Assembly (NCBI GenBank): GCA_027257055.1 | Contig: JAPVLO010000074.1 | Location: 2,418,001 to 2,482,000 of the forward strand | Direction of reading: 5' to 3' | Origin: Cephalopachus bancanus | Lineage: Eukaryota > Chordata > Mammalia > Primates > Tarsiidae | Length of the DNA: 64,000 bases | Shown here: in pieces, positions 47,480-58,897 of the stretch | Position numbering within the stretch: position 1 is the first letter of the stretch | Layout of the letters: each line of letters starts with the position of its first letter | Program-made: the position numbers and the translations under genes | Notes under the pieces: model-generated | Databases searched by the model: none | The model's input: only the letters and a program-made list of their open reading frames with translations | Told to the model about the DNA's origin: nothing

Positions 47480-48060
47480 AACAAATTACTGATGATTTAC
47501 TGTTGGCTAGTCACTGATGTAAACTTTTTGAATATATGAATGGATTCGCAAAGATCCCTGCTCTCATAGAACTTTCTCTACAGCTTTATGATGGTAAAGT
47601 ATATAGTATGTTAGATTGCAAATAATATTATTAAAAACATAGAAAAAATGATTTATGGAATATGGGCTGCAATTGTAAATACATGGTAAAATGGAAGGAC
47701 CAGGTAGAAGAGCTGTTCAGACTGAAAAGGGAGGGAAGCTCAAAGACCCAATTACAGAAAAGTAAAAGTGTTTGAGGATGTGCATGGCATTCAGTGTGGT
47801 GAGCTAGTGGAAAAGTATAATCATTAACAGGTGTACAGATTTGAAGAACTTTGCAAGTCGTTGTAAAGATTTTTATTAACATTGAGTATAGCATTTGTAA
47901 TATTTTAAGTAAATGAGTGGCATGATCATAATTTAATTTGAAAGAAGCATCTGAGATGTTGTGTTCAAAATAGACGGCTGGGTATTAAATGTAAAATCAG
48001 AATGAACAATAGGAGACTACTGGTGAATTTCAAGTGAAGAATGACTTGGACCATGAGGCT
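47480..48060 (+). repeat. Ancient interspersed repeat, family not named
   Basis: 'caaagatccctgctctcata' (compare 'caaagatccctgccctcatggagc'), 'agtatatagtatgttagatt', 'tgtaaagatttttattaaca', 'gagtggcatgatcataattt' and 'aacaataggagactactggt'. The order matches a dispersed old mammalian repeat whose name I cannot give with confidence. Confidence 0.5.
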
Positions 48061-48064
48061 ATCA

Positions 48065-50400
48065 GAGGCTATAATTATGATTTTTAAAATTGATGTAACT
48101 CATACGTATAGAGAGAAGATCTTACATCTTTTCTATGTCTATGTTTATTCATGTTTACATTTGTATTTAATATGCTGAAATTATCTTCTTACAACTTTCA
48201 CATTTGCAATGCTATTTATTTAAAAATATAGTTGGCATAAATTTTCTTCTAAATAGAGCATTCATGGAATGCTCATTCATGGAAGCAAACAATGTTCCCA
48301 ACCTGCCATTTGCTGCATTAATTACTAGCCACAAACACATTTCCAATTATAAAAGGCAAATTATGGTTATTGTTTAAAATGAGATACAAAGGCATAATTT
48401 TCCTCTTAAAGATTATTTTACCAAAACTCATTTTGCCCCACGTCATAGAAACTTAATGGAATGAATAGCCTGATCCTCATATTTTAAATTGTATTGAATA
48501 AAGTTATTTTGTCTCTAATGATAAATATTACCTTTATTTTAAAAATAAATTATGCAATTTGATGTTGTATTTTAAGACTGTAGACTTATAAAAATGCCCA
48601 AAAACTATCTCCACAAACATGATCAATGAATTTGACAGCTTCAGTATAGCATAACATTTATGATAATTTGACTATTACTGTCATTAGTTAGAAAGGCCTT
48701 TTAAAGTAAATATGCAGTCATCTAAAAATCTTGCTAAAATAACTGTTGAATTAGCATATTAATGATCACAGGAGACAGGTATAAAAATGTCATGAACTAT
48801 CTGAAAAGAATAAACAAAGAACCAGTACTAACCTCAATGGTTTGTGGTATGACTGATAAACTTTTATCACAAACAACAGCAAAGTAGTTTGCATAAATTT
48901 TTAAATCATATGCATACATGAGAATTAGCAATTAAACAGGAAATCTTATTGTGAATTTTCATAATTGGCAATTACTAAAGAAAGAAAAACCCATCAGTAA
49001 TTCAGAATTATTTTGATTTTATGACAATTTCAAGTTGTTATTCACATGCATTCAAATGTAGCCAGGAGGAGTTAATTGTGGGGTTGTTTTTCCTGCAAGC
49101 ATATGTCAGACTTGAATAATAACTTGAAAAATATAATGAGCATAATATATTTATTATGAAATTATTTTGAATGGCCACAATCGGCATAAATTTATTGTAC
49201 TTTAGTTTTAATCAAATAGTATAAATTTTCACCAAAGTTACTTTAGCGTTTGCTACCCAACTGCATTTAATATCCTTTGTTATTTTAGTGTTATAATATG
49301 TTTCTTTCTGTTTCAATAGATTTTGTTTCTGTAGGCAACTAGGCATATTACAGTGTATAATCCAGGTTTTGAGGTTGATGTCATTGAAAATATTTCATGT
49401 TTCTTATTGAGAAAATATACAAACAAATCATGTTCTATATTTACATTATTCCCCCCCAAAATATTGGCTATTTAAATATATTTTAATGTTTATGAAATGT
49501 CTATTTTTATATGAGGTCCTAATGAGAAAACTCTTATGCTATTATCTATTGCAATATTGAAAATGCTAACAAACAAAAATTAAGGGACATGCTACTTTCT
49601 GTAGTATAATTACCTAGACCTCGTACGTTCTATAAACATTAGCAAATAATGCTAACTTCAGCTACCGTCTTTGGGCATATGTATAATTTGTATAAATTTA
49701 CTTTTTATGCAAGTACACATGAAAAATAATGTTTCTAAAATTTACTTTTTATGCAAGTACACATGAAAAATATTTTTTCTAATTCTATCATACATTTCAA
49801 ATGAGCATATTTTCTTTCAAATTATATTTAAATTTGCTTATAAAAAATCATATATAAAACACACATACACACTTGTCTGAAAGATAAATGCTCAGAAAAA
49901 AAGAGGGAAAATTAACAATAGGTTTTAAAAAATGAGCATTAAAATTACATAGAATTTGTTTCTGTAGTTAAGGTAAAATGAGTGCATACTATAAAAATAA
50001 TTAAGTATACAATTATTATTTTGCTAAATAAAATGTCACATATATGTATGAATTTAAATACTGATATATTTCTATAGTAGGCTTTTATCCACTAGATATA
50101 AGCATATGTTAAGATCTACCCTAAGTATAGTAAGCCTAAATATGTACTGAAATGCTTATAAATATAAATAAATTTACAATGAGCTTCTAAGTGATTGACA
50201 AAGAAGAGAACACTATGAGATCAGAAGTGCCAGATGGAGGTGGAAGCAGAGATATTGTCTTCACTATTCATAACTATTGTCTGAAACACTTATTGACTGG
50301 AGTAGCCATTATGTTCTTTATTCATACATACAATGCATATAAATGTCTTTTTATATTAGACATGGAACATATGATTTGGGACACTGAATAGGTTGATAAG
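48065..50400. other. Repeat-poor AT-rich stretch, 2.3 kb
   Basis: No gene or named repeat recognised. There is a 35-bp tandem duplication at 49694-49772. In a window this rich in mobile elements the lack of insertions is notable but not proof of constraint. Confidence 0.4.
49694..49772. repeat. Tandem duplication, 35 bp, period 44
   Basis: A 35-bp block beginning AAATTTACTTTTTATGCAAG lies at 49694-49728 and again, identical, at 49738-49772, with 9 bp between. Probably a recent slippage or repair duplication. Confidence 0.95.
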
Positions 50401-50599
50401 AGGCTAGCCCTCATAGACCTCGTATCAATCTAGCATTGACAAAGAAAACAAGCAAATATGTAAAAGTATGAACAGTATAATAATGATTAAAATATTGGAT
50501 ATTATAGGAGTGTGCTAATAAGGTGTGAGACATACTTGGGTTATTTTTAACTCTTCAAAAATCAATCTCCCATTCTGTAAGAATTATTTGAATTGTTGA

Positions 50600-50893
50600 G
50601 CCGGGCTCGGTGGCTCAGCCTGTAATCCCGCGCCTTTGGGAGGCTGAGGTGAGTGGATTGCCTGAGCCCGTGGGTTCGAGACCCGCCTGGGCAGCGAGAC
50701 CTCATCTCTACAGTAAATCAAAAAATCAGCCGGGCGTGGTAGCGCATGCCTGTAATTCCGGCTACTTGGAAGGCTGAGGCGGAAGGATCGCCGGAGCCCA
50801 GCAGGTCGAGGCTGCGGTGGCCGGGAGCGGCCACTGCACTCCAGTATGGGCGACAGAGTGAGACTCCGACTCAAAAAAAAAAAAAAAAAAAAA
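50600..50893 (+). mobile_element. Alu, lineage-specific family, youngest-looking copy
   Basis: Full-length plus-strand copy from GCCGGGCTCGGTGGCTCAGCC to GACTCCGACTC plus about 20 A. A perfect 21-bp target duplication lies at 50579-50599 and 50894-50914. The left monomer has an A box one base shorter than in human Alu (50611-50622) and a good B box GGTTCGAGACC (50673-50683). The right monomer has the perfect hairpin at 50817-50834. The 96-codon minus frame is an artefact. Confidence 0.97.
50611..50683 (+). promoter_or_regulatory. Alu internal RNA polymerase III promoter (A and B boxes)
   Basis: A-box region TGGCTCAGCCTG (50611-50622) and B box GGTTCGAGACC (50673-50683). The B box fits GWTCRANNC. 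The A box lacks the C present in human TGGCTCACGCCTG. Whether this copy is transcribed cannot be seen. Confidence 0.7.
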
Positions 50894-51174
50894 AAGAATT
50901 ATTTGAATTGTTGAATTGATTCAGAAGTTGCAGGTGAATCTAAATACCCATTTTGATGACTACCCTTGTTCCCAATTCACTGTTTTTAGTGATGTGTGCT
51001 TTTAGTCTACCATTTTCCCATGAAGTTACATGAGTAGTAGACATTTTACAAAGGGAAAAAATAATGTATGTTATTTAACATAAATCATGTACCACAAACA
51101 TCTGGAGATCTTGCATGTCAGTATGTGGGTGTGGTTGTGTGCATATGAGATTGTGTATGATATGAATTTTTTTA

Positions 51175-51560
51175 AATGCGATGGAATATTGACAAAACAA
51201 GTGTATCATAGCTTAACCATTTTCTCAATTATGGGCATTTAACATTTGTGACATTTTTATTATTTCAAACAAAGCTGCTATAGACTTCTTTCATAAGCAT
51301 TTTAGTGTAGATATGCAAATTTTCTAGGATTAAATCTGTTTAGTGAGTTGCTAAATTATAATGTAGCTACATTATAAATTTTGATAAATATTATCAAATT
51401 GTCTTCCAAGTGATTGTATCATTTCATACCCTACTATGAGCATATCACAGATTTTCTACACTTACACATTATCACTAGAAATATTCTTTAAAATTTATTT
51501 TTAAACTTCATTGATGTTTATTTTCTCTTCATCATTGATTGAGCTATTTTTAATATGCAA
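51175..51560 (-). mobile_element. Old L1 ORF2 C-terminus, antisense
   Basis: 'aatattgacaaaacaagtgt', 'ttatgggcatttaacatttg' (compare 'attgttggacatttaggttg'), AACAAAGCTGCTATAGAC, AAATTGTCTTCCAAGTGATTG and 'cataccctactatgagcata' follow the antisense order. Diverged. Confidence 0.7.
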
Positions 51561-51639
51561 ATATCCTACCTTTATCTATTCTGTAAATGAATATTAATAT
51601 ATAGCCAATTTTTTCTTTGATTGACTGGAAACAGTTTTT

Positions 51640-51865
51640 ATGTTGAGAAATGGCAGGTAATTGGGAATTATCCAGTTTAAAGGAAAATGGGACAGAACCT
51701 GGGTAGAGTATTCTAGGAGAAGGAGTTGGTATGGACAATGATACTAACATAGGGAAAAGCATATCAATCTAGAGACACTGGAAGAATATTAGGCAGGCAC
51801 AAAGAAAAGTGGGTAAGAGAGATCAAAGAAGAAGGTGAGGAGACAAAATCTGCCAAGATGGAAGA
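51640..51865 (+). repeat. Ancient interspersed repeat, family not named
   Basis: 'ggtagagtattctaggagaa', 'cacaaagaaaagtgggtaag' and 'agaaggtgaggagacaaaat' resemble the middle of the unnamed repeat seen elsewhere in the window. Confidence 0.3.
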
Positions 51866-52076
51866 TGTTTGAAGACTTATGTCTTTGTTTGATCCCAGGA
51901 ACTTTCCTTTCACACAAGGATTTTAGTTCTCATGGTTTACCTAGACAATGATTCCTGGGGACGCTGGTGATACAGCGGGGTGGGGATAAGACAGGTGGAT
52001 AAGCCAGTAAGTGTTGTGTTTTCATCCACATGGACTACTGAATCATGAGCTTCTACAGAGGAACTCTCTGACAGGT

Positions 52077-52435
52077 TAGATTAGGCTTTCCATTTTGTCA
52101 GCTTTGTCAAAGAGGAGTTGGTTGAAGGTTTTTGGTTTTATTTCTGGATTCTCTCTTCTGTTCACTGAATACCGGATGTTCTCACTCATAAGCGGGCCTT
52201 TAAACATTGGGCATGCAAGTACAAAGGCAGGAAAACCAGATGCCAGACACTGATAAAGAAGGGAGGAAGGGAAGCTGGATAAGGGGCACAAACACACATT
52301 GAGAGCCATATCAGTTACTAGGGGCTTGATGGAAATCCAAATCTCACCTGCAACCAATTTACTTACATAGAAAATCCTCACAGGTACTCCACAAAACAAC
52401 AACAATCGTCATCATCATCATCATCTTTACATTTA
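52077..52435 (+). mobile_element. L1 3' end with 5' inversion
   Basis: 52083-52155 is antisense L1 ORF2 ('cattttgtcagctttgtcaa', GGTTTTTGGTTTTATTTCTGG, ATTCTCTCTTCTGTTC). It joins at about 52155 to a sense L1 3' end (CCGGATGTTCTCACTCATAAGCGGGCC, then 3' UTR to ACAAAACAACAACAATCGTC and a short ATC repeat). Opposite orientation of adjacent parts of one L1 is the twin-priming pattern. Confidence 0.75.
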
Positions 52436-52439
52436 TTCC

Positions 52440-53115
52440 TACCAAAGAAAACGGAAACTTGCCTGTTCACCTACCAGCTTCCCTCTAGTAATTGCTGATG
52501 TCTTCTTCCTGAGCTATTGAGACAACTCTCAGTCTCTTTTGGTGTGCTCTGCGTGTAGGCTAAGTGTGTTTTCGTGACCATTGTATGTGTTTTCAGGTTT
52601 ATGTAGTAAGTAGCTCATGCTGAATGATGGGAAGATATGAAGATAAGCTAAACCATGTTAATTAGGATTTTGAAGTTTTTACCTATGTTTAATGGAAATA
52701 AACATAAACCCACACAGAATACTGCTGAACATAGAGTGTGATCAAAATCTATGGCACCCCGTGGAGGAGTCATAGGAATGTCATGTTGAGATCTTTCCTT
52801 GTTACTGAAACATGAAGGAATTTCAATCATTTACATCACTGTAAAAAAAAATTAAGGTAAATTAAATGAGCAGTCAGGTGCAACATGTTGGCAGCTATTT
52901 TAAGTTAAATTTTGTAGATTTATAGGTCTATGACACATGAACAGAGATGAAGAGAGAAAGAAAAGAGATGACAAAAAGATTGTAGATAAAGAAAGCAAAT
53001 ATTCATGTGTTGCTTCAATGTAACATTTGGAGACAGAATTAATATATTGGAAGAATATTTTACTATGAGGATAAAAATAATTTTGAATAGACTTGTTTAT
53101 AATAGAATAACGACT
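52440..53115. other. Unassigned sequence
   Basis: No gene or named repeat recognised. Confidence 0.4.
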
Positions 53116-53134
53116 TGAAATTTGAAAAACTACA

Positions 53135-53422
53135 GCCGGGCTCGGTGGCTCAGCCTGTAATCCCGCGCCTTTGGGAGGCTGAGGTGAGTGGATTGCCTGA
53201 GCCCGTGGGTTCGAGACCCGCCTGGGCAGCATGACCTCATCTCTACAATAAAAAAAAAAAATCAGCCGGGCGTGGTAGCGCACGCCTGTAATTCCGGCTA
53301 CTCGGAAGGCTGAGGCGGAAGGATCGCCGGAGCCCAGCAGGTCGAGGCTGCGGTGGCCGGGAGCGGCCACTGCACTCCAGTCTGGGCGACAGAGTGAGAC
53401 TCCAACTCAAAAAAAAAAAAAA
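53135..53422 (+). mobile_element. Alu, lineage-specific family, full length
   Basis: GCCGGGCTCGGTGGCTCAGCC to GACTCCAACTC plus about 18 A. Target duplication AAATTTGAAAAACT at 53118-53131 and 53423-53436, with three extra bases (ACA) before the Alu start. The hairpin of the right monomer is perfect. The 156-codon minus frame 52900-53370 is partly Alu and not a gene. Confidence 0.96.
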
Positions 53423-53439
53423 AAATTTGAAAAACTTTT

Positions 53440-56400
53440 TGAAAATAGAATTGACATATAATATATAATTTTCTAGATAATTTTTCTCCTAATTATCCTA
53501 TTATATATGAAGAAAGAATAACTTATTTAAATAAGAATTTGTATACCCAATACAGTGGTGGTCAAGCACATGTTGCCTGCTTATAAAATGTTGATATAAA
53601 GAGGAAATGTTTTGATCCAAGAATCTTTTCTCAGGAGAATAAAAAAAATGCTCTTAAAGCAAATAGCTCAAGATCATTTTGCTTAAGTTGGAAGTAGATT
53701 TTAAGTTAAGAAATAACATCTTATCTATCGCTATGACTCATGGTTTTCATAATATTGGTAGCTATCACGGAGACATAGTTTATAAGTTATTGGGCATACA
53801 TTATTTCTTCTAAATTGTCAATTGTAAAATCCTCTTTATTTCTATCTACTGAGCTGTCTTTGTGTACTTAAATATTAACTTTTAAAGATATAGTATACCA
53901 GGGAAAAGATTTCAAAAGGGGAGTATATGAATTACATACCATATTCTAATAAATTTCATAAAGTGTCCAATAGAGAGCACTCATCACCATACCAAACTTG
54001 TTCTCCATCATTTATATAAAGACAGAGATTGTCCTAGAGCATATCTATGATAGGGATTTTTTATTTTATTTATCTGTTTTGTTAATTTTTAAAAAATCAA
54101 AAAAAAATGACCCCGACTAGAGAAAGCAAAACAGTACTGAGATGAAATAAACAGATTTTGTCTTTTTACCTATTGAGTTAACAGCACCTTACGCCAATCT
54201 GTATTCATACTCATAGCTTGCTGCCTTTTACACAGAGATTTAGATATTATGATAAAGTAATAAGATCTACAGATTTTAGAGTGTAAACCACAGTGCCTTC
54301 ATTTTATGTGCTGCTCCATTCACTACAAACTTAACTTGTAATATGTCAAAAGACTCCTGAGGAATGTCCTTGAACTTCTCTAAACAGGGCCCAATGGCAT
54401 CCAAAATGGTACCGTCCACATTAAAATGTAAATGAGCCCTCTGTAACTGCAAACCAAGATCATTTTACACAGGTGTTTAAATATAACAAGACCTTAAAAT
54501 CGATCCTTCAGGGATATCACATGTACTATAGTTGCTGAGTTGCATCTAGGCAGACTGCTTTCTATATACGTGGTTTTATTGCTCTTGTGTGGTATTCATT
54601 GAACTCTCAAGAAAACATTCTGCTAAATCAAATAAAGGACTTTTTACCAAGGCTCAAATGAATATGTCTTTTAACCCCCACCAACAGGAACATACATAAT
54701 TTTTGATAATGTTGATTCACTTGACATTTGATTAATAGTTATTGAAGAGTTATTTTAGTCACAAAAAGATGCATGCTTTCTGATTTAAAACAGTTTATAT
54801 ATGTGAAAAAAAGATTAACATGTGGTGTAATTTTTCTTGCTAAAGGGATAATTTTATCCTTTTTGTTATCTTATTTTTATTTTATTTATCTTTGATTCAT
54901 ATAATAGGTGGTCAAATTGTATGAGCTTCATTGCCATATATCAATACCAAGGTGAATTGAATTATCTCCTGGCAATGTTGTTTCGAAGCATATATTCATA
55001 ATGCACAATGCATAAAGCACTTCCTAATATTTCAAATCAGATCCTCCACAGGCACAATAAATGTAAATGCAGTCAGCCTCAAATAAGATCTCATTTCCAA
55101 TGAATATGAGAAAAATAACTTCTCCAAACTGGGTTACTTTGTCATCAATGAGAATGAATAAACTTTTTTTTCTCCTCTAAATAAAGCATGGGGAAGAAAA
55201 AGGAGGACAGAGTATGCCAACATAAAATAAGACAGATTAATTCTCTACTATTTGATATATCATACTTAAATGTGCATGCATTTCTAGATCTTGTTTCCTT
55301 ATAAATGTCAAAGAAAGAAGAATATAAACTACCTCTGAGACCCGAGCTCATCAATTTCCTTCTCTCAAAGTCCTTCTCAGTAAGCAGCACCTCTACTAGA
55401 GCTAAAAAATGAAAACAACTAAAATATGTCCCTTTTATTAAGTTGATCATAATGTATATTTACAGATTTAATTAACTGTATGTTAAATTATTTTAAAAGT
55501 TTCATTCAAAAATTGATACTCAATTAAAATGTATTTCTAAAAACAATCTGATACCTAAAAGGTAAAAAAATATTTATCAATAAACTCTAAGTTTCAAGTA
55601 TATACCTATCATCTACTCAATTAACTATATATCTATTTATTCAACTGTTTATTTCCTATGTCAGTAGTTTTCTGAAATTATTTCTTAAGAAAGGATAGCT
55701 AAACATATTGTTTCCTAGTCCCTGGGACAATGAGATACACTTAGGAACAATGTGATTGATACTGCACTGATGGGAATATTGAAGTATATTCAACTTACTT
55801 ACCTATAAAATACTACCAGTCAAGCTTCCTTTTGCTGAACCTTGGGCTAATTTATTTTCATTTTATTTATTTTTATCTAAACTACCTCTATAAATAATAT
55901 TTCCAGAACATGAATCTAGAAAAAGTTGTGTGGTTTGACACTGATTCAATCTGTCCCTCTAAGTATTAGACTGCCTGTCCTAACAATATGTATTTCTTCC
56001 CAGACTCAGAAATAATTACCATGAGGTTTACAGACTAGTAAAAGTTTTTTCTTGTGAATCTTTATAAAGTTTTACAATTATTCCTAAGAAAACATTCAAA
56101 AAACCACTTAGGCCACTGGATGAACTTTATTCTACTCCAAATATGTGATGTACCTACATATGAACTCTGTGGGATGTCGTCTGACTTGATGTCTGAGTAG
56201 AGTCACTTGTCACTGGAGGTCAGCCAAGACTATGTTGAAACCCAGGCTGAAGTTGCTACTTCTACATTCTAACATGCCTGACCCACGAGGATCATACCAG
56301 TAGGTCTTAGGCATTTCTATATCTGGGTTATTCAAACACAGATAAACATTAACTTTGTTCTTTTATTTATATAAGTGTTTGGAGTAGATATTTAGGGGAT

Positions 56401-56620
56401 AATGCATTAGTTTCATGTCTAAAGTATAAGTGAAGCTTTATTTATTATTTTATATTTTTACTATGTTAGGAAAAGTCAATTTATGCTTGTTAACATTGAC
56501 ATATTTTAGTGAATTTTATAAAGAAGTCTTTCTTTACTACAGGAATCTTCAAGCTTTCTTAATCACAAATAGCATCTGTGTACTACTTAAAAATGTTGAT
56601 TTCCCAGCCCTTTGGCCACA
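53440..56620. other. Unassigned AT-rich sequence, 3.2 kb
   Basis: No gene, RNA or named repeat recognised. A 101-codon minus frame at 55145-55450 has no supporting feature. Confidence 0.4.
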
Positions 56621-56676
56621 TGCAGGCATATCTCATTTTAATGAATTTTGCTTTACTGTGCTTCACAGATACTGCT

Positions 56677-56828
56677 TTTTTTTTTTTTTTGAGTTGGAGT
56701 CTCACTCTGTCGCCCAGACTGGAGAGCAGTGGCCGCTCCCAGCCACCGCAGCCTTGGCCTGCTGGGCTCCGGCGATCCTTCTGCCTCAGCCTTCCAAGTA
56801 GCCGGAATTACAGGCATGTGCTACCATG
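56677..56828 (-). mobile_element. Alu right monomer, inserted in Tigger1
   Basis: T run, GAGTTGGAGTCTCACTCTGTC, right monomer only, stopping at ATGTGCTACCAT. The 8-bp target duplication GATACTGC at 56669-56676 and 56829-56836 interrupts Tigger1 'cacagatactgc-attttctac'. Confidence 0.94.
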
Positions 56829-57929
56829 GATACTGCATTTTCTACAAATTGAAGGTTTGTGGCAATTCTCCCTTGAGCAAGTCTATCAGAGTCATTTTAC
56901 CACTAGCATGTGTTCACTTTGTGCCTCTGTGTCACATTTTGGTAATTCTCAAAAAATGTTCAAACTTTTAAATTATCATTATATCCGTTATGGTGATCTG
57001 TGATCAGTGAACTTTGATTTTACTATTGTAATTATTTTGGGGTACCACCGATCACACCCATGTAAGGCAATAAACTTAATTGATAAATGTTGCATGTCTT
57101 CTGATTATTCCACCGACCAGCTATTTTCCCATCTTTGCTTTTTCCTCGATCCTCTCTATTCCCTGAGACACAACAATTCTGAAATTAAACACATTAGAAA
57201 CCTTACAATGTCTTGTAAGTGTTCAAGTGGAAGAAACGGCAATATATCTCTTACTTTAAACCAAAAGTTAAAAATAATTAAGCTTAGTGAGGCATGTTGA
57301 AAGTTTAGATAGGCTAAAAGCTGGTCCACTTGTGCCAAATGACTCCCCAAGTTGTGAACACAAAGAAAAATTTATTGAAGGAAATTAATAGTGCTACACC
57401 ATTGTACACATAATTGATAGGAAAGAAAAACAGCCGGCTTGCTGATGTGGAGGAAGTTTTAGTGGTCTAGAAAGAAGATCATATCAGCCACAATACTTCC
57501 TTAAACCAAAGTCTAAATTCCAGAGCAAGAGCCCAACTCTCTTTATTTCTATTATGGCTGGGAGAGGTGAGGATACGCAGAAGAAAATGTTGAAGATACC
57601 AGAGGCTGATTCATGATGTTTAAGAACAGAAGTTGTCTCCACATTAAAGGACAAGGCAAAGCAGCAAGTGTTGATGCAGGAGCTGCAGCAAGTTATCCAG
57701 AAGATCTAGCTAAGATCATTGATAAAGGTAAATTGCACCCCCAAATCGATTTTCAACGTAGAAAAAAACAGTCCTCTACTGGTAGTAGATGCCATCTAGG
57801 ACTTTCATAGCTAGAATGTAACTGACTTCAAAGCGTGAAAGGTAAAGCTAATTCTATTGTTAGGGATTAATGCAGATGGTTGAAGCCAATTCTCACCATT
57901 CTGTAAAGTTTAGGGCCTTTAAGAATTAT

Positions 57930-58132
57930 TATTATTGTTTTTTAATTATAAAGATGTGGAGTAAAATTCAGGGCTAGGTATACAAACGTTGATTATGCAG
58001 GTACCCTTGTTAATGAGGTGTGCCCTTCCCTCCCCAGCAGTTTCCCTCAACTGCCAATCCCACCCCCACTCTCCTGACAGTTTCCCACTAAAGCCATTCC
58101 CTTTCTTATAGTATTATAATTGTTCAAGGTTC
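57930..58132 (-). mobile_element. L1 3' UTR fragment inserted in Tigger1
   Basis: T-rich start, 'caaacgttgattatgcaggt', C-rich tract 58023-58100, then 'cttatagtattataattgtt', all antisense L1 3' UTR. The 8-bp target duplication AGAATTAT at 57922-57929 and 58133-58140 places it cleanly within Tigger1. Confidence 0.92.
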
Positions 58133-58595
58133 AGAATTATGTTAAATATAATCTTCCTATGATCCATAAATGGGAAAAAAAAGCATGAACATCTGTTTAC
58201 AGCATGATTTACTGAATATTTTAAACCCACTGTTGAGACCTACCACTCAAAAATAAAAAGTTTCCTTTCAAAATATTACTCCTCATTGATAATGACACTT
58301 AGTCACCCCAGAGCTTTGGTGGAGATGTACAAGATTAATGTTGACATAATGAATACTAACACAACATTGATTTAGCTGTCTATGAATCAAGAAGTAGTTT
58401 TTATTTTAAAGTCTTATTATTTAAGAAATACATTTGGTAAGGTTGTAGCTGCCATCGATAGTAATTCTTCTGTTGTATCTGAGCAAATTGCATTTAAAAC
58501 TTCCTAGACAGAATCCATGATTTTTAGATTAGATCCCATTAAGTATATTTGAGATTCATGGAAGGAGGTCAGAATGCAACATTAAAGTCAGTTTG

Positions 58596-58897
58596 GGCTG
58601 GGCTCAGTGGCTCAGCCTGTAATCCCGCGCCTTCGGGAGGCTGAGGTGAGTGGATTGCCTGAGCCCGCAGGTTCCAGACCCACCTGGGCAACTTGGCAAG
58701 ACCTCATCTCTACAATAAATCAAAAAATAAGCCGGGCGTGGTAGCGCACGCCTGTAGCTCCAGCTACTTGGAAGACTGAGGCGGAAGGATCAACGGAGCA
58801 CAGAAGGTTGATGCTGCAGTGGCCAGGAGTGGCCACTGCACTCCAGTCTGGGCGACAGAGTGAGACTCAAACTCAAAAAAATAAAATAAATAAAATA
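58596..58897 (+). mobile_element. Alu, lineage-specific family, inserted in Tigger1
   Basis: GGCTGGGCTCAGTGGCTCAGCC to GAGACTCAAACTC plus an AATAAAATAAA tail. Target duplication AAAGTCAGTTT (from 58584) against AAAATCAGTTT at its right, one difference. Confidence 0.94.

Noticed and set aside
47113..47517. 134-codon plus frame and opposite KKERKKER frames
   Set aside because: Translation of the CTTT/TTCC simple repeat.
56430..57003. Overlapping 123- and 141-codon frames
   Set aside because: They span the Alu monomer inserted in the Tigger1 terminal region; no coding similarity apart from Alu.
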